A stretch of 64,000 nucleotides of DNA from Aureococcus anophagefferens (Eukaryota; Sar; Pelagophyceae; Pelagomonadales; Pelagomonadaceae): the NCBI RefSeq assembly GCF_000186865.1, contig NW_008705568.1, positions 155,254-219,253 of the forward strand. The letters run 5' to 3'. The position numbers were made by a program, and so were the translations under genes. Position 1 is the first letter of the stretch. Every line of letters begins with the position of its first letter. The notes below the pieces were generated by a model. It was given only the letters and a program-made list of their open reading frames with translations, was not told where the DNA came from and made no database searches. Below, in pieces: positions 28,601-36,238 of the stretch.

Positions 28601-30882
28601 GGATCTCGCAGACGGCGGGCCTGCCGGCGCCGTCGAGCTACTGGGACGTCGCCCCCGCGGCCGGCGCATCCCTCGCCCTGGCGCTGGACGCGTCGTCGAA
28701 CCGCGCGGCGCGGCTCGCGAAGGAAGCCGCGGCCGGCGCCGCCGCGGCGTTCGCGACGGCCTACGGCGAGACCGTCGCGACCGTCGACGGCAACGACGCG
28801 GCGCCGGCGGCGGACCTCGCGACGGCCTGGCCGAACCACTGCGGCACCGTCGCCGGCGACTTCGACAGGGGCGACGTCGCGCTCCGGCGATTGGCCGGGT
28901 CCCGCTACCCCCTCGAGCCGGCCGCGCGCGTTTTATACGGGTCCTCGAGGGCCTCGGGCCGCTTCCTGGCGGCGGCGAACGCGTCGGCGACGAACGCGAC
29001 GCTCGGCGCCGCCGCCCACGACTGCGCCTGGGCCGTCGCGCCGGCGGGCGACGTCGCGTTCGCGTCCCTCCGGTTCGCGGCGCCGCTCTTTCTGGAGCCC
29101 CAGGCGTCGCTCTACGTCTACGCCGGCGGGACGCCCCAGGGGGAGCTCCTGCTGGCCTGCGACGGCTGCGCCGACCGGCTCGCGGGCGGCGGCTGCTGCG
29201 GCGCGCGGCCGACCCTCGTCGCGTTCTGCGGCAAGATCCTGGCCCGCCTCTACCTGAACCGGTCCCTGAGCGGCGACCTCGGCGCGACGGCGGTGTCCCT
29301 CGTCGCCGCCGCGGGGCCTGTGCGGGACCCGCGCGCGGCGACGGAGCGGTGCTGGGACGACGCCGCGCACGCGTGGCCGTCGTCGAAGAAGGAGGAGGAG
29401 CCCGTGTCCGACGAGGCGCTCGCGGGGCTGAGCGTCGGCGGCGGCCTCCTGGGCCTCATTCTCATCGCCGCGGTGTCCTACTGGCGGAAGCGGCGCGTGG
29501 AGCTCGCGAAGCTGCTGCCCTACGGCGCGACGTCCAAGTCCGCGGCCGCGCCGATCCAACCTTTGATCCGCCACGCGCGCCACTACGGCGCCCTCGCGCA
29601 CCGGCTCCAGAACGCGCTGGCCGGCGCCAAGGGCGAGTGCTGCATCTGCTACGCCGACGACGGCGTCGTGCTGAAGCTCGAGTGCGACCACCGCGTCTGC
29701 GTCGGATGTTTGCGCATGTACGCGCGGGCGGCGCTCGGCGACATCTCCATGTTCCCCCTGCGGTGCCCCATGCACCACACGGGCTGCAAGGTGCAGGTCG
29801 CCGATAACGACGCGCGGCGCGTGCTGGGGCGGGCCGAGTACCGCAAGTTCTGCGAGTTCCACGACCGGTCCGTCATCGGCGACGGCATCCACTGCGTCAA
29901 GTGCGGCTGCTTCGTGAACCTGCCCGCGGACGGCACGCCCATGGTCCAGTGCCCCTACTGCGCCTACCGCTGGTGCGTGCGCTGCAAGTGCCCCTGGCAC
30001 CCGAACATCAAGTGCAACGAGCGCGCGGACGTCGAGCTCGAGGAGTGGCGCGAGCTCCAGGGCGCGCAGCGGTGCCCGGGCTGCTACAAGATCATCGAGA
30101 AGGACGACCCGGAGACCTGCAACCACATGGTCCACAAGTCCACGGACGCCATGCCCTGCACGCGGGAGCGCACGGACTTTTGCTACTGCTGCGGCGTCGA
30201 GGTCACGCCCGACTACCCCCACGCGGAGGCGGACAACCCGACGGTGCCCCACTTCCCCGACGGCGTCTTCCAGGACTGCCGCGCCGTCCAGATGGGCGTC
30301 GCCACGATGATGCAGAAACGAAGGCACGCGCGGCGCACGGGGCGGTCCGGCCCCGTGAACGCGGCCGGCGCCGACATGCTCGACGCCGCGCGGGAAACGG
30401 GTCCCCGCGAAACTTCAGAACTCTCGAGCTCGGTCACATCGACGTCGATTCGGCTGATTTTTGGACGAATCGATGGGACGAATCGATGGCTCTCGTGGAG
30501 TTCTCGAAGTACAACAAAAGAGCTCGCGTCGAAACCGTCTCACGTTGAATTCGGGTGGAAGATGTGAGTTCCGCGCAGGCTCGACATCGCGGGCAACGCG
30601 GCCTTCGGGAACTACTTCGCGCCGTCGCCGCCGCCCATCCCGGGGAGCGACGACGGCCGCCGCGCGTCGCCCGAGGGCATCTCGCCCGCGGACCGGCGGC
30701 GGCGGCGGCGGGAGGCGCGGGAGAACGACGCGCGCGCGAGGCGCGAGGTCGTCGCCGGCGACGGCGGCGACGGGTCCGCGTCGGAGCGGCGGCCCCGGTC
30801 CGCGACGCGGCGCGACATGAACCGGCCCCGGTCCGCGACGCGGCGGCCGGGCTCCGCGACGCGGCGACACACGGCCCTGTAA
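25626..30882 (+). CDS. Receptor-like transmembrane RBR E3 ubiquitin ligase with CUB ectodomain
   Basis: Exon 1 is 25626-30377 and exon 2 30579-30882 (introner B4 between). A signal peptide begins MLLLAWWLLLAPRRAVG (Met 25656 may be the start). About eight CUB-like modules follow, with recurring motifs such as LLWDCDGCGHVAPPP, LLWACDGCSNVPPAI and LLWRCADDGCDAPPP. A single span lies at about 29430-29490 (LSVGGGLLGLILIAAVSYW, then RKRR). The cytosolic part is RING1 (CCICYADDGVVLKLECDH...), IBR (CVKCGCFVNLP...CPYCAYRWCVRC) and Rcat (RCPGCYKIIEKDDPETCNHM), which keeps the catalytic Cys before NHM. RBR ligases carry ubiquitin on that Cys. A one-base insertion at 27654-27658 (TTCAAAGGCG) breaks the frame; deleting one base gives GSGFKARYYATYAGG. 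Everything after the break, including CUBs, span and RBR, is one open frame. Confidence 0.85.
30386..30578 (+). mobile_element. Family B introner (copy B4)
   Basis: A 193-bp element with ends CCGCGCGGGAAAC / GTTCCGCGCAG and the core GCTGATTTTTGGACGAATCG (plus strand). Duplication GCTCGACG (30378-30385) / GCTCGACA (30579-30586), one mismatch. GC-AG splicing at the duplication restores ADMLDIAGN. The short motif GACGAATCGATGG is duplicated inside. Core antisense to the host gene. Confidence 0.85.
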
Positions 30883-30937
30883 GCGACGGCCCTTAGGAAG
30901 CCGGGGCCCTTCGGGCCGGGGGCGCGGCGCGCGCGGC

Positions 30938-32170
30938 CTACGTGTGGCGCACGGAGCCGCCCCAGATGACCCATCGCGGCGGCTTCTCCTTGCGTTGGGG
31001 AACGTGATTGATGTAGGACGTCGTGCGGATCGGGTAGCCGTTCTTCTCGACGACGTGGGCCTGCCGGGAGACGACGAACCAGTTGCCCCGGTCGTCGCGC
31101 ATGGCCCGGACCTCGTCGGGCTTCTGCGCCTGGGGCGCCGACGGCGCGCAGTCCACGGCCTTCGCCGACGGCGGCGCGAGGTCGATGCCCGCGGCGTCCG
31201 CGCGGAGCTCCGCCAACGGATCGACGGCGCGCGTGCACCGGCCCAGGTGCGTCCGCACGGTCCAGAGGTAGTCCTGCGTCGCCTCCCGCTCTGCCTTGCC
31301 GCGCGCGCGCAGGTCCGCCGTGACCTGCGCCTCCTTTCGGCGCTCGATGTCCTGGAGCGTGAACTCCGCGACTTCGACGGCATTCGAGTCCGCCGCGCAG
31401 CCGACGGCCCGCGCGTCCTCGAGGCACGCGAGGATCCTCGCCTCGTCCTCGGCGTCGCAGGCGTCGGTCAACGCCTCCTCGGCCAACGTCACGAGCGTCG
31501 CCTGCTTGCGCTTCTCCGACTCCAGAGCCCACGCGGCCTTCACTTCCTCGCTCGCGTCGACGGCCTGGGCTTCCTCCTCGTCGCCCCAGCGCAGGTTCGG
31601 CGGGTCCGCGAAGTTCGCCTCCGTCGTCGGCAACGTCTCCAACTTCAACGGGCCGTAGGCCACGTTCTTCCGCCCCCACCACTCCGCGCGGAGCCGCTCG
31701 CGCTTCGACTCGGGGTCCTCGGTCGGCGCGACGCGCGAGTAGGCCGTGTCCTTGCCCAGGCGCTTGCGGTGCCAGGCGAGGATCTCGCCCCGCCGGTACT
31801 CCTTGCCGAAGAGCATGCCGTTGCCCGCCGTCTTGATGCGCGGCCGCGGGCCCTCCTCCTTCTTGCCCTGGACGCCCGGCGGCCGCTTCTTGCCCTGGAC
31901 GATCCGCACCTTCTCCATCTCCTTCCGGAAGCCGGGCTCGAAGCTGTCGTTGATGACCGTGACCGGCGGTTTCGCCTTCTTCTTCGGCGGCGTCCGCGCG
32001 GCGCGGCGCGCGGCGTCGCCCGACGCGATACTCGCCGCGGCGCCGGCGACGCTCGCCGCCGACGACACGACGCTGCGGTCCGCGGCGTCGAGCGTCCTCC
32101 GGGTCGACGCGGCGCCGGCGCCATCGGCGCCGCCGACGGCGCTCGCGGCCTGCGCCAGCGACGACGGCAT
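30938..32170 (-). CDS. Unrecognised 410-aa basic/coiled-coil-like protein
   Basis: Starts MPSSLAQAASAVGG. The first 70 residues are Ala/Ser-rich and end in a basic patch (TPPKKKAKPPVTV) that could act as a nuclear localisation signal. Residues 75-200 are Lys/Arg-rich with conserved-looking motifs (DSFEPGFRKEMEKVRIVQG, GKEYRRGEILAWHRKRLG). Residues 205-310 are acidic helices suited to a coiled coil. The C-terminus (NWFVVSRQAHVVEKNGYPIR) is beta-rich. It may be a nucleic-acid or cytoskeletal protein; no family recognised. It converges on the CUB-RBR gene (55-base gap). Confidence 0.6.
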   Translation of the reverse strand: MPSSLAQAASAVGGADGAGAASTRRTLDAADRSVVSSAASVAGAAASIASGDAARRAARTPPKKKAKPPVTVINDSFEPGFRKEMEKVRIVQGKKRPPGVQGKKEEGPRPRIKTAGNGMLFGKEYRRGEILAWHRKRLGKDTAYSRVAPTEDPESKRERLRAEWWGRKNVAYGPLKLETLPTTEANFADPPNLRWGDEEEAQAVDASEEVKAAWALESEKRKQATLVTLAEEALTDACDAEDEARILACLEDARAVGCAADSNAVEVAEFTLQDIERRKEAQVTADLRARGKAEREATQDYLWTVRTHLGRCTRAVDPLAELRADAAGIDLAPPSAKAVDCAPSAPQAQKPDEVRAMRDDRGNWFVVSRQAHVVEKNGYPIRTTSYINHVPQRKEKPPRWVIWGGSVRHT

Positions 32171-32914
32171 TGTGTTCCGTTCGAGAGCCGGGGCTGCCTC
32201 TTAGTGAGAGCACATTGCGTAACGCAGCCGGCGCTACGCTAGCCTCAACGAGGCCCAGGTGCGCCGACCTTGCCCATGTTGCCGTCTACGCAGCCTATGC
32301 TGCATCACTAACTTGCGGCCGCCGCGGACAGGCTGTCTGGCGCCGCTGCGCCGCGTCCCGACCCCGCGCCGGTTCCTACGTCGAGACCCGCACCGGACCT
32401 CGGTCTCCGACGCCCCATTCCGTCGGCGCGCGCCGATTTCGTCGGTTTGCGCGGCGTCGCAAAATCGGCCCCTCGACGCGGTCGACGAATGCAGCGCTTT
32501 CCGGGGACCCGCCGAGGCCGCCGAGCGGCTCGCCGGACGCCCCAATTTTGCGGCCGAGTCGCTGCGGCGACGCGCCGGGACCGACGACATGTTCCCGCAC
32601 GCGCTCGCGCGCGCGGTGCCTCGACGACGGCCGAAACCTTACGGCTGCGCCGGGGCGTGTTCCCCGTGTTGTTGGGCGGGCAGGAGCGGCGCGATCGCTC
32701 ACGTGTCGTGCCGAAGGGCGCGGGATGGTGGTTGCTCGACGGTGTGCCGACCTTCGGCGAAACGGTCCGCCGGCCGCGACGGGGCCGGAGCGCGAGTTTT
32801 TGCGGCGGCGGCGCGAACCGATCCTGGGGTCTGCGACGAGCCGGGGGCGGTGGGATCCATCGTGTTCCACGCCGACTGGAACCGAGTCGCACTTATTGCG
32901 GCGCCGGGGGCCGT
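32171..32914. other. No confident gene (744 bases); possible coding debris
   Basis: Open frames exist in all directions because of the GC content. Short protein-like pieces appear in different frames on the plus strand (GVFPVLLGGQERRDRSRVV near 32655; GSIVFHADWNRVALIAAPGA ending in a stop near 32918) but do not form one frame. Confidence 0.35.
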
Positions 32915-34243
32915 CTAGGGGCAGGGGATGCACACCCGGGGGAGGGCGAGGCGAGCCTCGCGCTCCGCCGCGCGGCGCGCGTGGAGGGCGTCCGTGTCGT
33001 AGATCTTGTGGCAGTTGGCGCAGAGGAGGCGGCAGTGCGTGCGCTCCTTGTCGATGAGCGGCTTGTTGTGCTTGAGGCTGGCGCCGTCGCTCGCGAGGCG
33101 CGCCATGCCCGAGCCGCCGGAGTCGCGGTGCTTGTGCTTCTCGTGGCCCTCGAGGTGGGCCATGTGGTGGCCGGACTCCTTGCCCTCGACGACGAGGCGC
33201 CCGCCGGGGACGTCGCACGACGCCTCCTGGCAGCGGCCGATCGCGCGCTTGAGGCCGTTGATGTAGTCCTGCTTGTCCACGCGGTTCTGGCGCTGGAGGA
33301 TGGCGCCCTCGCGGGACTTGCGCTCGTCCGCGGACTCGCCCTCGGGGACGGTCGCGCGCCGGAGGTCCTCGGCCGCGGCCTGAGCGCGTTGCTCGGCGGT
33401 GGTGTCGATGCGGTGGCAGTAGGCGCACTTGGGCGTGCAATTGAGCACGTCCCGGAACATGTCGGCGATGTCCACGAAGGCCTCGACCTCGGAGGGGCCG
33501 TTGGTCGAGGTGCCGCCCTTGCGCTTCTTCTTGAGGTGCGCGTTGCCTGCATGGTCGAGCTCGAGGCACTTGATCAGTAGCTCGTCGAACTTGAGGCCGC
33601 CACAGTGCCCCCCGACGCACTTGGTGCCGAGCGCCTGGTGCTCGCGCCAGTAGGCGAGGAGCTTCTTGCGGAGCTGCACCTCCTTCTTGGGGTCCGTCTT
33701 CGCGAGCCACTTGACGTCGCGGCACGGCAGGCACAGCCCGACGGCAGCCTCATCGAGGGCAGCGCGCGCTTTCTTGAGCGCCTTAGCGCGAGAGCGCTCG
33801 TTGCGGATCGCGCCGGCGGCGACGTAGGCGGCGGCGGCCGCGTGGAACTCGCCGCGGCGGCCCTCTTTTTCGCTCACGAAGTTGAGGATCGAGACGTTGC
33901 GGCCGCGCGCGCAGGACTTATGAGTGCACGAGCGCATGAGCGCGGCGATGATCGGGTGGAGCTTGGGCTCGCCCTCGGGCGCCTCGGGCGCCTCGGGGGC
34001 CTCGGTGGCCACGGGCGCCACGGGCGCCACGGGCGCCACGGGCGCCGAAACGATCTCCGGGGCCGCGTAGACCGCGAGAGGGGGCTCGCCGGCGGGCGCC
34101 GCCTTGTGGACCGCGATCGCGGTCAGCGTGGCGTCGAGCGAGTGGCGGTCGAGAGCGGCGGCGCACTTCGCCTTCGCCTTCCGCGACGCCCACGCCTTCT
34201 TGAAATTCTTGAAGAAGTTCGGCAGTTTGATGGTGAATTTCAT
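32915..34243 (-). CDS. HNH-like zinc-binding protein with two CxxCH modules
   Basis: 442 residues, single exon. The N-terminus is basic (MKFTIKLPNFFKNFKKAW) followed by a low-complexity VAPVAPVAP/EAPEAPEAP linker (residues ~60-95). Two modules resemble HNH nuclease folds. Module 1 (~185-285) has CLPCRDVKW, then LIKCLELDHAGNAHLKK and CTPKCAYCHRIDT. Module 2 (~330-430) has CQEASCD, ESGHHMAHLEGHEKHKH and HCRLLCANCHKIYDTD. In HNH families the 'DH/HH' His is catalytic and the 'CxxCH' pair helps bind zinc. Whether it cuts DNA cannot be told. The upstream region is AT-rich with a run of ten T (about 34244-34256). Confidence 0.65.
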   Translation of the reverse strand: MKFTIKLPNFFKNFKKAWASRKAKAKCAAALDRHSLDATLTAIAVHKAAPAGEPPLAVYAAPEIVSAPVAPVAPVAPVATEAPEAPEAPEGEPKLHPIIAALMRSCTHKSCARGRNVSILNFVSEKEGRRGEFHAAAAAYVAAGAIRNERSRAKALKKARAALDEAAVGLCLPCRDVKWLAKTDPKKEVQLRKKLLAYWREHQALGTKCVGGHCGGLKFDELLIKCLELDHAGNAHLKKKRKGGTSTNGPSEVEAFVDIADMFRDVLNCTPKCAYCHRIDTTAEQRAQAAAEDLRRATVPEGESADERKSREGAILQRQNRVDKQDYINGLKRAIGRCQEASCDVPGGRLVVEGKESGHHMAHLEGHEKHKHRDSGGSGMARLASDGASLKHNKPLIDKERTHCRLLCANCHKIYDTDALHARRAAEREARLALPRVCIPCP

Positions 34244-34638
34244 GGTGTTTTTTTTTTGGTCCTGTTCAAATTTGGTGTTTTTTGCTGGGTATTGTACGTA
34301 ATTCTAGTTAGCTTAGCTCGCCGGGGCGACCTACAGCGGTCGCCGGGAGCGGCGCCTGGGGCCCGGCGGCTAGGAGCGAGTCCCGCGGGACGTCGTCGCG
34401 CCGCCGGGCCGGGCCGTGCGCGCGCGCGCGGGCCTGGCGCGCCGTCCGCACTTCAGCGAGGCTGCAACAAAGATTGGGCTGCCTCGCAAAAAAAAACCAG
34501 CCCCGTCACCACGCGCCGCCGTCGCCCGGGAGAGCCGAGCCATCGCGCACAACGCCGCCAGCGCCCAGCCTCGCCGCCGCGCCGCCGCCAGCGTTGCTGA
34601 ACACGTGAAGTCGCTCGTCTTCCGGGTCGCCGAGACCA
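34244..34638. promoter_or_regulatory. Upstream/intergenic region with AT-rich segment
   Basis: A 395-base spacer between the HNH-like gene and the acidic coding region. The first 70 bases are AT-rich (poly-T run, GTACGTAATTCTAG), in strong contrast to neighbours, and probably hold the HNH-like gene's promoter. Confidence 0.35.
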
Positions 34639-35379
34639 TGGCCGTCTTCGCGAGCAGTCGAACCACGAGACCTTCGCCTACGCCCAGGACGCGGGCATGG
34701 GCTACGACGAGGTCGTCGAGCACCAGCGGGCCTCGACGAAGACGCAGGCCTACGGCGGCTTCTCGCTCGCGACGCAGAGCACGAGCTGCGTCGAACACTC
34801 GATGATGAGCCTCCTCGAGGCCGCGCCGCCGCCGCCGCCGACGGCGCCGCCGACGGGTCCTGCGGTGCCGCTGCCGCCGGTCCCGCTCGTCGGCGGGACG
34901 CCCGCCGTGGGCGACGACGACGACGGCGTGATGTCGCAACGCCACGACGACGACGACGGCAGCGACGCTCAAGCCGCGTCCGTCGGGACCGAGGTATCCG
35001 ACGACGACATCGACGACGACGGCGTCGACGACGACGTCGCTGCGACATGCCGCGAGCTGGGCCTCTTCGTCGCCGACCCCGACGACGTCGTGACGCTCGA
35101 GAAAGACGTCGCGGAGGGCGAGGACGAGGCCGGCCCGGAGCGTGTGACGTCGGGCGTCTTCGAGTCCACCTGCTTCGGCGGCGCGTCCGTCCCGCTGACG
35201 ACTTCGGGCGCCCACCTCAAGGTCACCACCACCAAGGACGCGCGTCGCGTTCCTGTCCCCGGGGAGCGGCTCGCGTCCGAGTGGGTCGTCGCACTCGGCG
35301 ACGTCGAACGCGTGACTACCTCAAGGCGGAGAAGCACCTCGCCATCGTCGTCAAGGAGGACGCGACGCCGCGCTTCTGA
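34639..35379 (+). pseudogene. Acidic hypothetical protein, frame broken twice
   Basis: ATG at 34639 gives MAVFASS; then about one base is out of register before NHETFAYAQDAGMGYDEVVE (from about 34657). The frame then runs well through an acidic Asp-rich region (DDDIDDDGVDDDV) to SEWVVALGDVER near 35310. A second shift leads to RDYLKAEKHLAIVVKEDAT and a stop at 35379. With both shifts corrected it would be a ~245-residue acidic protein. Two breaks within 700 bases suggest decay or assembly error. No family recognised. Confidence 0.4.
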
Positions 35380-35579
35380 CGACCCAAGGACAAGGGGCAC
35401 TAAGCAAGACACACTGTTATGGCAGGCTTACACAGGCGACCGCGCCACCGGCCCGCGTCCCGCGGACGCGTCCGGCGCGCCCCTTCTCGAAGCCGACGCG
35501 GCGTCGGTGATCGGTTCCGCGGCCCCGAGGCTCGTCGGGCACGTCGCCGGCGCCGAACCCGCGCGCGCCGGCCCGCTCC

Positions 35580-36116
35580 CGGGCCCCGCGCGGTCCCCCG
35601 CCGCCGGGCCCCGGAGGCGCGTTCTCGGCCGGCGGCCGCCCGCGCCGGGTCGACGTTCCGGTCGCCGACGAAGGCCTCGAGCGGTCCGCGGCGCCGCTCC
35701 GCGCCCCCGGCGCGGAACCCGAGCCCTACGGCGCCCGGCGCACGCCCTGGGGCCACTCGGCGCCGCGTCAGCCGTTTCCGCTCGTCGTCGAAACGACGCT
35801 CGGGCCGGGCCCCCGGCGCGTGGTCGCGTCGAACTTCGACGCCCGGCCCATGGAACCGTCGCATACATACGTGCTCTCGATGGGATGGCCGCGCGGCGCG
35901 CCGCGGCGCCGCCAGGGCTGCTCCCGGGCTGCCCCAAAGCGTCAGATCTGCCGATTTGGCAAAATATCGCTGTTTTCGGGGCGCGCGCGCCGCGATTCGC
36001 GACTTGCGGGCCGCGCGAGGTGTCCAGGGGATGCGCACAAGTATGCTGCGTCCACCGGTACCGCGCATGCCTCGGGAGACGCCGCGCATCGCGCGCTAGG
36101 GGCACCGCTAGGTTAA
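35580..36116 (+). CDS. Possible hypothetical coding segment, start unclear
   Basis: One plus-strand frame reads GGAFSAGGRPRRVDVPVADE, then PWGHSAPRQPFPLVVETTLG and VVASNFDARPMEPSHTYVLS, with codon choice like the real genes, ending at a stop at 36116. The last 70 residues (RRRQGCSRAAPKRQ...) look non-coding, so an exon may end near 35910. No start codon or partner exon could be placed. It lies between the broken acidic gene and the acyl-CoA synthetase. Confidence 0.25.
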   Translation, partial: RAPRGPPPPGPGGAFSAGGRPRRVDVPVADEGLERSAAPLRAPGAEPEPYGARRTPWGHSAPRQPFPLVVETTLGPGPRRVVASNFDARPMEPSHTYVLSMGWPRGAPRRRQGCSRAAPKRQICRFGKISLFSGRARRDSRLAGRARCPGDAHKYAASTGTAHASGDAAHRALGAPLG

Positions 36117-36238
36117 TAAAGCAACATCGGCTGCGTAGGTCGGAGTGCTCGAGGATTGCGCTTTGCGGCGGAGTGCAATACTCCAGTCGCGTCGCGTCGT
36201 CGCAAGAACACAGACCTCGTCGCGCTCGCATCGACAAA

